DNA from: Ureibacillus sp. FSL W7-1570
Lineage (GTDB): Bacteria; Bacillota; Bacilli; Bacillales_A; Planococcaceae
DNA length: 64,000 nt
Direction of reading: 5' to 3'
Assembly (NCBI RefSeq): GCF_038593265.1
Contig: NZ_CP151979.1
Span: forward strand, 496,001 to 560,000
Both the position numbers and the translations under genes were made by a program. Below, piece by piece: positions 26,826-38,347 of the stretch. The first letter of the stretch is position 1, and every line of letters begins with the position of its first letter. The notes under the pieces are model-generated. The model saw only the letters and a list, made by a program, of their open reading frames with translations, did no database searches and was not told the DNA's origin.

Positions 26826-27356
26826 TTGTTTAAGGTACAAGAACTTCGTGAGATTATTAAACTAGTTGACTCATCATCTCTTGACGAATTCACTTATGAA
26901 GTAGATGGTGCAAAATTGAAATTAAAGAAAAATAAAGGTGTTGTGACAGAAGTCATCGCTCCACAAGCGCCGGCTGTTGTACAACAAGCTCAAGCTCAAG
27001 CAGCACCACAACCAAAAGAAGAACCAAAAGCTGAAGCAAAAATGGAACCTAAAAAAGAAGAAGAAAAAGCTTCTGCTCCAGCAGCAAAATCAAGCAATTT
27101 AGATGATCCAACTCTTGTTAAAATCACATCTCCAATGGTAGGTACATTCTACCGCGCTCCATCTCCGGATTCACCTCCATATGTTCAAGTAGGTGACAAA
27201 GTAGAGCCGGATACAGTGGTATGTATCGTTGAAGCCATGAAACTATTCAACGAAATCGAAGCCGAAATCAAAGGTGAAATCGTTGAAATTTTAGCGGAAA
27301 ACGAACAACTTGTTGAATTCGGTCAACCACTATTCCTAGTGAAACCTGCTGAGTAA
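26826..27356 (+). CDS. accB: Acetyl-CoA carboxylase biotin carboxyl carrier protein
   Basis: 176 aa. Carrier that shuttles CO2 in the first step of fatty acid synthesis. N-terminal [16 protein letters not shown], a Pro/Ala/Gln/Lys linker (about 55-100), then a biotinyl domain with biotin-Lys in [16 protein letters not shown] at 26826 is chosen because GAAGGGGTG stands upstream and the protein then starts as in other Bacillus AccB; an ATG 23 codons earlier would add an unusual basic tail. Confidence 0.93.
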   Translation: MFKVQELREIIKLVDSSSLDEFTYEVDGAKLKLKKNKGVVTEVIAPQAPAVVQQAQAQAAPQPKEEPKAEAKMEPKKEEEKASAPAAKSSNLDDPTLVKITSPMVGTFYRAPSPDSPPYVQVGDKVEPDTVVCIVEAMKLFNEIEAEIKGEIVEILAENEQLVEFGQPLFLVKPAE

Positions 27357-27367
27357 GGGGTGCCCAA

Positions 27368-28744
27368 ATGTTAAAAAAAGTATTAATTGCTAACCGTGGT
27401 GAGATCGCGGTTCGGGTTATTCGCGCTTGTAAAGAATTAGGGATTCAAACAGTAGCTGTTTATTCCGAAGCCGATCGTGACGCTTTACACGTAAAACTTG
27501 CGGATGAAGCATATTGCATCGGTCCAAAACTATCAAAAGATTCTTATTTAAGTTTCCCGGCCATTTTAAGTGTTGCTGAAAAAACAGGTGCCGATGGAAT
27601 TCACCCAGGTTATGGATTCCTTGCTGAAAACGCTGACTTTGCGGAAGCCTGTGAAAATGCGGGAATTAAATTCATCGGACCTTCATCCAAATCCATCCGC
27701 ATCATGGGTATTAAAGACGTTGCCCGTGCGGAAATGCAAAAAGCCGGAGTGCCGCTCGTTCCTGGTACAGGCATTGTGCCTGATATTGAAACAGGTAAAA
27801 AATGGGCAGCTGAAATCGGCTATCCAGTCATTATTAAAGCGACTGCCGGCGGTGGCGGTAAAGGTATCCGCGTTGCCCGTACGGAAGAAGAGCTTGTAAA
27901 AGGTATTGAAATCACTCAAAAAGAAGCGCAAGCAGCTTTCGGAAACCCTGGTGTATATTTGGAAAAATACATCGAGTTCTTCCGTCACTGCGAAATCCAA
28001 GTGTTGGCGGATGCCTATGGAAACGTGATCCATCTTGGTGAACGTGACTGTACGGTACAACGCCGCATGCAAAAATTGGTTGAGGAAGCGCCATCACCTG
28101 CCCTATCTGCGGAAAGACGCGCTGAGATGGGTGAAGCGGCTGTAAAAGCGGCAATTGCCTGCAACTATGAAGGTGCCGGAACAATCGAATTTATTTACGA
28201 TTATAAAGAGGACAAGTTCTACTTCATGGAAATGAATACGCGTATCCAAGTAGAACACCCGGTTACTGAATGGGTTACTGGCGTCGATTTAGTACAACAA
28301 CAATTAAAAATCGCTTCCGGCGAAAAATTGGCATTAAAACAAGAGGATATTCAATTAAAAGGATGGGCAATTGAATGCCGCATCAACGCGGAAAATGCTT
28401 ATAAAAACTTCATGCCATCTGCAGGGACGGTTGAAACTTATATCACTCCTGGCGGCCCTGGAGTTCGCATTGACTCTGCGGTTTATCCTGGATATACAAT
28501 TCCGCCATATTATGATTCAATGGTGGCAAAATTGATCGTGCATGCGGATACACGTGAAGAAGCGATTGCCCGCATGAAACGCGCATTAAGCGAATTTGTT
28601 GTAGAAGGTCCTGGTATCAACACAACAATTCCTTTCCATTTAGCACTTATGGATAACGAAGTATTCAAATCAGGAAAATTCAATACAAAATTCCTTGAAG
28701 AGAACGATGTATTGAATGCTAAAAAAGAAACTGTGAAAAATTAA
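27368..28744 (+). CDS. accC: Acetyl-CoA carboxylase biotin carboxylase subunit
   Basis: 458 aa. Carboxylates biotin on AccB with ATP and bicarbonate. ATP-grasp fold: [17 protein letters not shown] at the start, [14 protein letters not shown] loop, [20 protein letters not shown] catalytic segment. Follows accB by 11 nt with a GGGGTG site. Its natural downstream neighbour yqhY is displaced 3 kb away by an IS and another gene. Confidence 0.97.
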   Translation: MLKKVLIANRGEIAVRVIRACKELGIQTVAVYSEADRDALHVKLADEAYCIGPKLSKDSYLSFPAILSVAEKTGADGIHPGYGFLAENADFAEACENAGIKFIGPSSKSIRIMGIKDVARAEMQKAGVPLVPGTGIVPDIETGKKWAAEIGYPVIIKATAGGGGKGIRVARTEEELVKGIEITQKEAQAAFGNPGVYLEKYIEFFRHCEIQVLADAYGNVIHLGERDCTVQRRMQKLVEEAPSPALSAERRAEMGEAAVKAAIACNYEGAGTIEFIYDYKEDKFYFMEMNTRIQVEHPVTEWVTGVDLVQQQLKIASGEKLALKQEDIQLKGWAIECRINAENAYKNFMPSAGTVETYITPGGPGVRIDSAVYPGYTIPPYYDSMVAKLIVHADTREEAIARMKRALSEFVVEGPGINTTIPFHLALMDNEVFKSGKFNTKFLEENDVLNAKKETVKN

Positions 28745-28748
28745 TTGA

Positions 28749-30422
28749 TTAGTGGAGGCTGGGACAAAACAGCTTCAATAGAATGAAAAATGGGAATTTG
28801 AGCGAACTCAAATTCCCATTTTTCCATTTATTATCATTAATTCTTATAGATTCATACCTGTTGGCCGTGTATTTTCGTAAATTCACGGCCATTAAAGCGA
28901 TACCTATTTCGTTTTCAACCTTCGATTTTCCTCGTACAGAAAATCGAGTGAAACGCAAATTAGCCTTCAAGAATCCAAAAACTGGTTCTACATCAATTTT
29001 ACGTTGACGGTAAATTGAACCTGCTTTTTCTTCTGAAAGCTTCGCTCTTACATATTCTTTTTGTTGTTCCCATTTTTCATTCACCATGACTTTTCGATTG
29101 TTACCTTCCTTTGCTTTTGTACATGATGAACGGAGTGGGCATCCTGAACAGTTTTCACATTCATAAATTTTGAATTCTCGTTTAAAACCAGTTTTATCTG
29201 TACGTACAGAATGATATCTAAATGTCACGCATTGCTGATTCGGGCAAATATATGTATCACTTACTTCGTCGTACTGCCAATTATCTGGATTAAATTGGTT
29301 TTGTTTATATTTCTTCTTTTGCTCTTTCTCATACATGTTGTACGTAATGAGTGCCTCACGTTTGCGTTTTGAAAGGATATCATCATAGTTTTGTTCACTG
29401 CCATATCCAGAATCTGCAACGATATACTTCGGTAACTTGAAATAATTTTGCTCAATCTCATCTAAAAATGGAATTAGTGTGCGTGTGTCTGTAGGATTTG
29501 AATAAACACCATACGCAAGTGTGTATTGACCTTCTGTCGCGATTTGTACATTATATCCAGCTTTCAATTGACCGTTTTTCATATAATCATCTTTCATTCT
29601 CATGAATGTCGCATCAAGATCAGTCTTGGAATAACTATTCCGCTCACCAAAGATTTCAAAGTCTCGTTGGTACTTCTGTTTGCGTATGATAAAGTCAATC
29701 AACTGTTTATATACTTGCTTTGGAAATTTACGTTCACTTCTTAATACTTTTCGTTCGGAGGCATCTGACGATGCTTCTATCTTTTGGTCATATTCGGTAA
29801 TGACATCGTCTACCTCTTGAACCATTTGAGAAAGTTCTTCCAATGATAACTCTTCATTACTTTCGCGTTCAATTTCAGGGATGATTTCTTTCTCTAACAG
29901 TTCGTTGTAAAGTAGATTCGATTTTTCAATTAAGCTTTTGTTGTATTTTTCAATTGACTTTTTCCATACGAAAGTAAATTTATTGGCATTCGCTTCAATC
30001 TTAGTACCGTCTATGAAAATAGCTTCCTGTTCAATCAATTTTTCCTCAACTAATTGGCAACGGAATTGAACAAAGCATTGTCGAATTAACTCTTTTACTT
30101 GTGGTTGTACACGGAAACGGTTAATTGTACGATAACTCGGTTCGTAGCCTTGGGCTAACCACATCATGCGAATACTGTCTTTTAATAACGCTTCAATCTT
30201 CCGACCCGAAAAGACTGATTGCGAATAAGCACACAAAATAATTTTTAACATCATTCGTGGATGGTAAGCTGGGCAACCTGTATTTCGAAGAAATGGTTCG
30301 AATGCTTGATGAGAAATACTTTCAACTAAATGATGGATATGAAAAGCAATATCATTTTTTTGTAATTTTACTTCTAAATCTAAAGGCAAAATTAATTGAT
30401 TCATGTTATAATCTTTAAACAT
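28749..30422 (-). CDS. IS1182 family transposase
   Basis: 557 aa. N-terminal DUF772-like part (SQSVFSGRKIEALLKDSIRMMWLAQG), then a DDE catalytic fold: first Asp is Asp138 in AIFIDGTKIEANANKF, second in IVADSGYGSEQNYD, Glu in VEPVFGFLKANLRFTRFSVRG. A cysteine cluster CPNQQC...CENCSGCPLRSSC looks like a zinc site. The frame looks intact. Oddity: there is no stop codon inside the element; the frame runs through the inverted repeat (..FCPSLH) and uses a TAA 4-6 bases outside it. Confidence 0.92.
   Translation of the reverse strand: MFKDYNMNQLILPLDLEVKLQKNDIAFHIHHLVESISHQAFEPFLRNTGCPAYHPRMMLKIILCAYSQSVFSGRKIEALLKDSIRMMWLAQGYEPSYRTINRFRVQPQVKELIRQCFVQFRCQLVEEKLIEQEAIFIDGTKIEANANKFTFVWKKSIEKYNKSLIEKSNLLYNELLEKEIIPEIERESNEELSLEELSQMVQEVDDVITEYDQKIEASSDASERKVLRSERKFPKQVYKQLIDFIIRKQKYQRDFEIFGERNSYSKTDLDATFMRMKDDYMKNGQLKAGYNVQIATEGQYTLAYGVYSNPTDTRTLIPFLDEIEQNYFKLPKYIVADSGYGSEQNYDDILSKRKREALITYNMYEKEQKKKYKQNQFNPDNWQYDEVSDTYICPNQQCVTFRYHSVRTDKTGFKREFKIYECENCSGCPLRSSCTKAKEGNNRKVMVNEKWEQQKEYVRAKLSEEKAGSIYRQRKIDVEPVFGFLKANLRFTRFSVRGKSKVENEIGIALMAVNLRKYTANRYESIRINDNKWKNGNLSSLKFPFFILLKLFCPSLH
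28784..28826. terminator. Hairpin inside the left IS end
   Basis: AAAAATGGGAATTTGAG pairs perfectly over 17 bp with CTCAAATTCCCATTTTT around a CGAA loop. T-runs face both ways. It lies in the 3' end of the transposase gene and faces readthrough from accC. Confidence 0.75.
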
Positions 30423-30502
30423 AAGGACACTTCTTTCTGTTTGGTTTAGTCTGGTAACTTAATTTTAACAGAAGATGTCCTTATTTTTTTATTTTAAAAT
30501 AT

Positions 30503-30548
30503 TAAAGCCTGTGAAATTTCATTTTTTAAAATTTCACAGGCTTTTTTC
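30503..30548. terminator. Hairpin inside the right IS end
   Basis: AAAGCCTGTGAAATTT pairs perfectly over 16 bp with AAATTTCACAGGCTTT around a 9-nt loop, followed by TT. It lies upstream of the transposase start and would shield the transposase from outside transcripts. Confidence 0.75.
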
Positions 30549-30777
30549 ATTTCAGAGGTGGGTTTTGTCCCAGCCTCTTTTTATTATTTGAAATATTATT
30601 TCGACAAAATTCTTCGTTTATTATCCCCACAATCCCGAGTATTCCGGTTCCGCCCGCGTAAATGATTTGGATTCCCTCGCCATCATGCATGATTTTCGAT
30701 TCCTTGTTCAAGATTTTCTATTAGGTTTTTCCCTTTTTTTCGTACTATACTTAGTTTAGTGAGAAAGGAGTGGAAAC

Positions 30778-31767
30778 ATGCTGCCAAAACTATCTGTCCT
30801 TGATTTGGCCCCCGTATTGGAAGGGGAAACGCCGGCCGATGCATTTCGCCATAGTCGCGATTTGATTCAGGTTGCGGAAAAAAGCGGATATCATCGTTAT
30901 TGGGTTGCGGAGCATCATAATATGGAAGGGATTGCCAGTTCTGCAACGGCCGTACTGATCTGTTATTTGGCAAGCGCAACGAATAAAATACGCGTCGGTG
31001 CCGGGGGGATCATGTTACCCAACCATGCGCCGTTAGTCATTGCAGAACAATTCGGAACATTGGAATCCATGTTTCCCGGAAGAATTGATTTGGGGTTGGG
31101 CCGGGCACCCGGAACGGACATGTTGACCGCAAGAGCATTAAGAAGGGATGAAGCGGGTGCCTACCAATTTGATCAGTTGGTCGATGAGCTCATGAGCTAT
31201 TTCGACGATGAACATCGTGCAGTCATCGCCGTTCCGGGCAAAGGAATACAAATTCCCGTTTGGCTATTGGGATCAAGTTTGTACAGTGCAAGACTTGCAG
31301 GAATTTTAGGTCTTCCTTTCGCCTTTGCCAGCCACTTTGCCCCGGATCTATTGGACGATGCCATCGATACATATCATCGCCACTTTACACCTTCCGAACA
31401 TTTGGAATCTCCATATACCATGGTCAGCATCAATGCATTTGTAGGAGAATCTGATGAAGAAGGGGAATTTTTGGCAAGCACCCTATATCAACAATTTTTA
31501 GGCATAATCCGGGGGAAAAGAGGGAAAACGCCGCCTCCAACGGATATGGAAAGCTTATGGAGCGAGGATGAGAAAAAACATGTAATGCAAACATTGAAGT
31601 ATACCTTTGCCGGATCCAAAGAAACCGTATTTCGTCAAATAGGGGAATTTTTATCCCAGCGGAACAAACCCGTTGACGAAATCATGGTGAACAGTTCGAT
31701 ATACGACCAGGGAAAAAGAAGAAAATCTTATGAGCTGCTCGCCCAAATTTTCAAAGAACATTCATAG
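30778..31767 (+). CDS. LLM-class flavin-dependent oxidoreductase (luciferase-like)
   Basis: 329 aa. TIM-barrel monooxygenase of the bacterial luciferase superfamily (MsnO8 subgroup), using reduced flavin. Motifs: [15 protein letters not shown] at the start, [56 protein letters not shown]. The substrate is unknown. AGAAAGGAGTGG precedes ATG. It stands alone between the IS and yqhY and is not part of the conserved yqh order. The 200 bases before it (30578-30777) contain no convincing gene. Confidence 0.88.
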   Translation: MLPKLSVLDLAPVLEGETPADAFRHSRDLIQVAEKSGYHRYWVAEHHNMEGIASSATAVLICYLASATNKIRVGAGGIMLPNHAPLVIAEQFGTLESMFPGRIDLGLGRAPGTDMLTARALRRDEAGAYQFDQLVDELMSYFDDEHRAVIAVPGKGIQIPVWLLGSSLYSARLAGILGLPFAFASHFAPDLLDDAIDTYHRHFTPSEHLESPYTMVSINAFVGESDEEGEFLASTLYQQFLGIIRGKRGKTPPPTDMESLWSEDEKKHVMQTLKYTFAGSKETVFRQIGEFLSQRNKPVDEIMVNSSIYDQGKRRKSYELLAQIFKEHS

Positions 31768-31887
31768 AATCTTTCGGAATTCCTTTGTTTAAGTACAGGA
31801 GAATAAAAAAATTTTGTATAATAATAAATACATCGGTTTATGAAACTTGCATGGACAGTTTTGAAATGAAAAGAGAGGATGAAGAAG

Positions 31888-32301
31888 ATGGCTGAGAAGA
31901 CTGCAAAAGCGTTTGTACAACCAGCTCCTTCCGGAAAAGAGGAACTTGGAACGATTGAGGTTGCCCCTGAAGTGATCGAAGTAATTGCAGGTATTGCGAC
32001 AAATGAAGTGGAAGGCGTTGCATCAACCCGCGGAAATTTCGCTTCCGGAGTCGCTGAACGCTTTGGAAAAAAAGTGCATTCCAAAGGTGTGAAAGCAACG
32101 ATTACGGATGAAGGTGAAATCATTATCGACGTCTATTGCTCGGTGAAATTCGGCTTTTCGATTCCAAAAGTGGCAAAAGATATTCAAACAGCCATTCGCC
32201 AAGCAATTTATAATATGACATCCATTGAAACAAGCGAAGTCAATGTGCACATCACTGCCATTCAATTCGAAAGCAATGCCGATGAGGAATCTTCCTTATA
32301 G
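31888..32301 (+). CDS. yqhY: Asp23/Gls24 family protein YqhY
   Basis: 137 aa. Family signature GTIEVAPEVIEVIAGIATNEVEGVAS and the C-terminal DIQTAIRQAIYNMTSIETSEVNVH. In B. subtilis, YqhY is encoded with accBC and linked genetically to fatty-acid synthesis. ATG 31888 lies 9 bases after GAGAGG; an ATG three codons earlier is too close. Here the gene is cut off from accBC by the IS and an oxidoreductase gene. Confidence 0.92.
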   Translation: MAEKTAKAFVQPAPSGKEELGTIEVAPEVIEVIAGIATNEVEGVASTRGNFASGVAERFGKKVHSKGVKATITDEGEIIIDVYCSVKFGFSIPKVAKDIQTAIRQAIYNMTSIETSEVNVHITAIQFESNADEESSL

Positions 32302-32312
32302 AATCAATATCA

Positions 32313-32358
32313 AACAACATCAAGGATGACCGGTTTTGGAATCCTTTGATGTTTTTTT
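32313..32358 (+). terminator. Terminator after yqhY
   Basis: ACATCAAGGAT pairs with ATCCTTTGATGT (one bulge), followed by TTTTTTT. Confidence 0.85.
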
Positions 32359-32474
32359 ATTGTCTTTTTTGAATGATTTCCGCCAATGGAAGTAAAATTT
32401 CCGCTGTTGAAAGGATTATGGAAGTTCATCGAGAATAAATTAGTAAATGAAAGAGGGAAATGCGGAAGGAGTAG

Positions 32475-33971
<1,497 letters not shown>

Positions 33972-34029
33972 TATCTCTCCGAATAAAGCTCAAACTATGA
34001 AAGAAAACATTTGAGAGGAGAGAGAGACG

Positions 34030-34170
34030 ATGAAAAAACCGATCCATGAAAGACTCACCGAGAAAAACAACGGGCTGACGAAAACCCAGGAAGTGCTTTA
34101 CAGAAGGGATTTTAAACAGGCAAAAGAGACGGCGAAAAATATAGAAAATGAAAACAAAATCAATATGTAA
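34030..34170 (+). CDS. Hypothetical 46-aa charged protein
   Basis: Starts MKKPIHERLTEKNNGLTKTQ and ends ENENKINM. A very good ribosome site (GAGAGGAGAGAGAG) precedes ATG and a terminator hairpin follows. The protein is hydrophilic, helical-looking and rich in Lys, Glu and Asn; no membrane segment. I do not recognise the family. It follows glpK by 58 bases and could be cotranscribed. Confidence 0.55.
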   Translation: MKKPIHERLTEKNNGLTKTQEVLYRRDFKQAKETAKNIENENKINM

Positions 34171-34176
34171 TGTTGA

Positions 34177-34214
34177 TGAAGCTCCATTTGTCGTTAGAGA
34201 CGGATGGAGCTTTA
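34177..34214 (+). terminator. Terminator of the glpK transcript
   Basis: AAGCTCCAT pairs with ATGGAGCTT; the T-run is short (TTTAAA). 34215-34374 holds two TATAAT hexamers (34270 and 34336) that may drive nusB, with no clear -35 for either. Confidence 0.7.
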
Positions 34215-34374
34215 AACTTCCAAATAATAAAATTTCAAAACCTGTTGAGCCCTTTTTTTGAAGTAATGTTATAATAGAAAATGTTGTATTTATAAGAAAT
34301 TACGATTTGCTAATGTATTTTTTGCAAACAATAGTTATAATATGTACGAATGTTAGAAATAAAGGAGTTATTTT

Positions 34375-34764
34375 ATGAAGCGGCACGAAATTCGTGAGAA
34401 AGCGTTGCAAGTTTTATTTCAATTGGATAATACGGATTTGACATTGGAAGAAGCCATCAGCCATGTTTTTGAAGAAAATCAGGAATTGGATCCTTTTTTC
34501 AAAAAGCTGGTTTTTGGGGTTCATGAAAATCTGCGAGAACTTGATGAAAAGCTGAAGGAAAAATTGGAGAATTGGTCGTTATATCGTTTGCCAAAAATCG
34601 AACGGACCGTTTTACGGATGGCATTATTTGAATTGTTATATATGGATGAAACACCTCCAGCGGTTGTGCTGGATGAAGCCATTGAACTTGCGAAAACCTT
34701 TGGGGAAGAAAAATCAAGCAAATTTGTCAATGGTGTGCTCTCTAAATTTGTAGAACAATCATGA
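34375..34764 (+). CDS. nusB: Transcription antitermination factor NusB
   Basis: 129 aa, all-helical. Binds boxA RNA of rRNA leaders with NusE. Motifs: RHEIREKALQVLFQLD at the start, then LPKIERTVLRMALFELLY and PAVVLDEAIELAKTFGEEKSSKFVNGVL. AAAGGAG precedes ATG. First gene of the nusB-folD-xseAB-ispA cluster. Confidence 0.95.
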   Translation: MKRHEIREKALQVLFQLDNTDLTLEEAISHVFEENQELDPFFKKLVFGVHENLRELDEKLKEKLENWSLYRLPKIERTVLRMALFELLYMDETPPAVVLDEAIELAKTFGEEKSSKFVNGVLSKFVEQS

Positions 34765-34830
34765 GATAAACATAAAAATTTTCTTGCTGAAATGACGAAA
34801 GCATATATCGATTTTGGGGAGGAAAATAGA

Positions 34831-35685
34831 ATGGCTCAACTAATCAACGGGAAAGAAATCGGAGAAAAAATACGTAAAGAGATTGCAGAACAGGTGTCTC
34901 AGTTGAAAGAGAAGGGAGTAACACCAGGATTGGCAGTGATTTTGGTCGGCGAAGACCCTGCATCCCAAACTTATGTCCGCAACAAACACCGTTCTTGTGA
35001 AGCGATCGGCATTTATTCTGAAGTCATTAAATTGCCTGAAAGTACAACGGAAGATGAATTGTTGGAAAAAATCCATGCATTAAATGAACGTCAAGATATC
35101 CACGGGATTTTAGTGCAATTGCCATTGCCAAAACATATCAATGAAGACAATGTCATCGCCGCAATTTCACCGGAAAAGGATGTGGACGGTTTTTCACCGA
35201 TCAGTGTTGGGAAAATGATGTTGGGACAAGACACTTTCTTGCCATGCACGCCTTTTGGGGTAATGAAGCTGTTAGAATATTCAGGAATTGATATTGCCGG
35301 AAAACATGCGGTGGTTGTCGGACGCAGCCACATCGTCGGCAAACCGATGGGACAATTGCTTTTGCAAAAAGATGCAACGGTTACTTATACCCATTCAAAA
35401 ACGAAAGACTTGCCTTCTATAACAAAACAAGCGGACATTTTGGTTGCCGCTGTCGGCCGTCCAAAATTTATTACGAAAGACCATGTGAAACCAGGGGCAG
35501 TGGTGATCGACGTGGGAATCAACCGCGATGAAAACAACAAATTGGTTGGAGATGTGGATTTTGAAGCGGTGGAACCGATTTGTTCCTATATCACGCCTGT
35601 ACCTGGCGGAGTAGGGCCAATGACCATTACAATGTTATTGTATAATACTGTAAAATCAGCTGAAAAAACATTAGGCGACAAATAA
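34831..35685 (+). CDS. folD: Bifunctional methylenetetrahydrofolate dehydrogenase/cyclohydrolase
   Basis: 284 aa. Interconverts 5,10-methylene-, methenyl- and 10-formyl-THF. Signatures: LVGEDPASQTYVRNKHRSC with the catalytic Lys in the YVxxKxK-like segment, PEKDVDGFSP, and the NADP loop VVGRSHIVGKPMG; end PGGVGPMTITMLLYNT. ATG 34831 follows GGGGAGGAAAATAGA; an earlier in-frame ATG lacks a site. Confidence 0.96.
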   Translation: MAQLINGKEIGEKIRKEIAEQVSQLKEKGVTPGLAVILVGEDPASQTYVRNKHRSCEAIGIYSEVIKLPESTTEDELLEKIHALNERQDIHGILVQLPLPKHINEDNVIAAISPEKDVDGFSPISVGKMMLGQDTFLPCTPFGVMKLLEYSGIDIAGKHAVVVGRSHIVGKPMGQLLLQKDATVTYTHSKTKDLPSITKQADILVAAVGRPKFITKDHVKPGAVVIDVGINRDENNKLVGDVDFEAVEPICSYITPVPGGVGPMTITMLLYNTVKSAEKTLGDK

Positions 35686-35790
35686 CGACGAAACAGGTAC
35701 AATAAATGTGAAGCTGTTTTTCTAGGAAAACAGCTTTTCTAATGGTTGCATTGTTTGTACTATAACAGCTGGACAGAGGAGAGATTCTTG

Positions 35791-37146
35791 ATGCCATCTT
35801 CCTATTTGACGGTGAAAGCTTTAACGAAATATATCAAAAGAAAATTCGATGCAGATCCGCATTTGCGGGATGTTTATGTGAAAGGCGAATTATCGAATGT
35901 CAAAATACATCCATCCGGACATATTTATTTTACGCTGAAAGATGATGCCGCACGGATCAACGCGCTCATGTTTCGTTCCCAGGCAAGTCTATTAAAGTTT
36001 AAACCGGAAGATGGCATGCAAGTGTTTATACGCGGAGATGTCAATGTTTACGAAGCCCAGGGTTCCTATCAATTGTACGTGCAATCGATGGAACCGGATG
36101 GTATTGGAAGCCTTTTCATCGCCTTTAACCAATTAAAAGAAAAACTATATAAAGAAGGGTTGTTTGACCCGAAATTCAAACAGCCGATTCCGAAATTCCC
36201 AAAGACCATCGGAGTTTGTACAGCCACATCGGGAGCAGCGATACGCGATATTTGTACAACGATCAAAAGAAGATATCCCCTGGCGGAAATCATCATTTAT
36301 CCAACCCTCGTTCAGGGGATTGGTGCGGCGGAATCCATTGCGAAGAATATTCAGCTGGCGAACAGCCATGGATTTGCGGATATTTTGATTGTCGGCCGTG
36401 GTGGAGGTTCCATCGAAGATTTATGGGCCTTTAATGAGGAGATTGTCGCCAGGGCCATTTTTGAAAGCCGGATTCCGATCATCAGTGCGGTCGGCCATGA
36501 AACGGATACGACGATTGCGGATTATGTGGCGGATCTTCGTGCCCCGACACCAACAGCCGCTGCGGAGCTGGCTGTTCCGAACATTCAAGAGCTGTATCAA
36601 AGGATTTTGAGCTATCAATCCCAAATGCATCAAATTGTCAGAAGCAGAGTCGTTTATGAGCGGAACCGGCTGACGAAGTTGCAACAATCCTATCCTTTAT
36701 CCCATCCGGAGAGATTATATCGGCCATTTACGGAACGGCTGATTCAGGCGGATCTGAATTTGCAAAGGGCCAGCCAAATGTATTTGATGAAAAAGAAAAA
36801 TGAATTATCCCAGATGGAAGGCGCGCTAAAAGTCCATTCACCGCAAAATTCCATCGTCTATTATAAAAAGCAGGTGGAACAGCTTTCCAATATACTGACC
36901 CGGACGGTTTTTCAAGTATTGAACCGGAAAAAGGACAATTTCTTATTTACGGTTAGAACCCTTCAGGCTTTAAATCCATTGACAATTATGGAGAGAGGGT
37001 TTAGCGTAACATACAAAGACGGAAGGGTCGTTAAATCGATCTCTCAAGTAAAGATGGAAGATCATGTTTCAATTCAATTCCATGACGGGTTCGTGGAAGC
37101 CAAAGTGATGGAAATTCGAAAAAAAGTTGGTGAAAATAATGACTAA
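35791..37146 (+). CDS. xseA: Exodeoxyribonuclease VII large subunit
   Basis: 451 aa. N-terminal OB fold (about 5-100: [44 protein letters not shown]), then the nuclease domain with [21 protein letters not shown] and [28 protein letters not shown], and a long coiled region. Start ATG 35791 follows AGAGGAGAGATTCTTG. Overlaps xseB. Confidence 0.96.
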   Translation: MPSSYLTVKALTKYIKRKFDADPHLRDVYVKGELSNVKIHPSGHIYFTLKDDAARINALMFRSQASLLKFKPEDGMQVFIRGDVNVYEAQGSYQLYVQSMEPDGIGSLFIAFNQLKEKLYKEGLFDPKFKQPIPKFPKTIGVCTATSGAAIRDICTTIKRRYPLAEIIIYPTLVQGIGAAESIAKNIQLANSHGFADILIVGRGGGSIEDLWAFNEEIVARAIFESRIPIISAVGHETDTTIADYVADLRAPTPTAAAELAVPNIQELYQRILSYQSQMHQIVRSRVVYERNRLTKLQQSYPLSHPERLYRPFTERLIQADLNLQRASQMYLMKKKNELSQMEGALKVHSPQNSIVYYKKQVEQLSNILTRTVFQVLNRKKDNFLFTVRTLQALNPLTIMERGFSVTYKDGRVVKSISQVKMEDHVSIQFHDGFVEAKVMEIRKKVGENND

Positions 37147-37366
37147 ACAGACTTTTGCTGAGGCAATGACTGAATTAGAAGAGATTGTGCGAAAATTAGA
37201 ACAGGGAGATGTGCCTTTGGAAGAAGCGATTGATTTATACAAAAAGGGCATGGAGTTATCGAAATTTTGTCATGAAAAATTGCAAAATGCGGAGGAACAA
37301 TTGATTTCAATTGTGAATGAAAACGGTGACAAAAAGCCTTTCGAACCAACAAATGGAGAGGAATAA
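37139..37366 (+). CDS. xseB: Exodeoxyribonuclease VII small subunit
   Basis: 75 aa with the typical [32 protein letters not shown] helical hairpin. ATG 37139 overlaps the xseA stop by 8 nt, indicating coupled translation. Confidence 0.95.
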   Translation: MTKQTFAEAMTELEEIVRKLEQGDVPLEEAIDLYKKGMELSKFCHEKLQNAEEQLISIVNENGDKKPFEPTNGEE

Positions 37367-37370
37367 TCTG

Positions 37371-38255
37371 ATGAGCAATCGATTAAAAGATTTTATCAAT
37401 GAACATCTGGAGAATATTAACCGCGAGATCGTCTATCAAGTGGAGCGGCTCGAAGCACCGCAAGCTTTGAAAGATTCTATGTTATACTCATTAAAAGCGG
37501 GAGGAAAAAGAATACGTCCCCTGTTTGTCGTAGCGGTTTCCGAAATGTTTCAGAACAAACAGAAGGAAGTCTATACGGTCGGGGCAGCCGTGGAAATGAT
37601 TCATACATATTCCCTGATCCATGACGATCTTCCAAGCATGGATAATGATGAATTAAGACGCGGCAAACCGACAAATCATGTCGTATTTGGCGAAGCTATG
37701 GCCACTCTAGCAGGAGATGCATTAAATACGCTGGCATTTGGCGTTTTGGCGCGGATGGAAAATGTTTCTCCCGAGAAAAAGGTGGAACTGATCAATTTAT
37801 TAAGCATTGCAAGCGGTGCGGAAGGCATGGTGGGTGGACAAGTTTTGGATATGGACGGGGAGAACCGCCGACTGAAATTATCGGAACTTGAACACGTCCA
37901 TCGGAATAAAACGGGTGCCATTCTGAGATTCAGCATCGAATCGGGAGCGGTGTTGTCCGATGCAACAATGGATGCGAGAAAAGCGTTAATAGAATATGCA
38001 CATCATATCGGCCTCGCCTTCCAGATTCAGGATGATATTCTTGATGTGGAAGGCACATCCGAACAGTTGGGAAAAACGGCCGGAAAGGATGAGGAAAGCA
38101 ACAAAAGCACATATCCGGCATTGCTAACATTGGAAGGTGCGAAACAGAAATTGCAGGAACATTATCAGTCCGCATTGAAGGCTTTGGACAACCTATCAGA
38201 AGATACGACTCTACTTAAAGAATTCGCAAATTATATTGTTTCACGGAATAATTAG
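37371..38255 (+). CDS. ispA: Farnesyl diphosphate synthase (polyprenyl synthetase)
   Basis: 294 aa. Condenses IPP with DMAPP/GPP to FPP in the cytosol. First Asp-rich motif LIHDDLPSMDNDELRRG, second IQDDILDVEG; GKRIRPLF near the N-terminus. The ATG lies 4 bases after the xseB stop with GGAGAGGAA upstream. Adjacent to dxs, as in Bacillus. Confidence 0.95.
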   Translation: MSNRLKDFINEHLENINREIVYQVERLEAPQALKDSMLYSLKAGGKRIRPLFVVAVSEMFQNKQKEVYTVGAAVEMIHTYSLIHDDLPSMDNDELRRGKPTNHVVFGEAMATLAGDALNTLAFGVLARMENVSPEKKVELINLLSIASGAEGMVGGQVLDMDGENRRLKLSELEHVHRNKTGAILRFSIESGAVLSDATMDARKALIEYAHHIGLAFQIQDDILDVEGTSEQLGKTAGKDEESNKSTYPALLTLEGAKQKLQEHYQSALKALDNLSEDTTLLKEFANYIVSRNN

Positions 38256-38271
38256 AAGAAATTCAATTTGC

Positions 38272-38300
38272 TTTTGCCTGTGAATTTGCCTTGCTATAAT
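38272..38300 (+). promoter_or_regulatory. Candidate promoter for dxs
   Basis: Perfect TATAAT at 38295-38300; TTTTGC stands 17 bases upstream as a partial -35. It lies 48 bases before the dxs start, so dxs may have its own promoter besides the upstream operon. Confidence 0.4.
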
Positions 38301-38347
38301 GATGGAAACTTCCAAAGTGAATAAACTGAAGAAAAGGTGTGTGAGAG

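Larger units (their letters stand above)
28755..30577 (-). mobile_element. Complete IS1182-type insertion sequence
   Basis: 1,823 bp, bounded by perfect 16-bp inverted repeats GAGGCTGGGACAAAAC (28755-28770) and GTTTTGTCCCAGCCTC (30562-30577). It contains one transposase gene on the minus strand. Strong hairpins sit just inside both ends. The ten flanking bases on each side do not match, so no short target duplication is visible. It is inserted 10 bp after accC. Confidence 0.93.
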
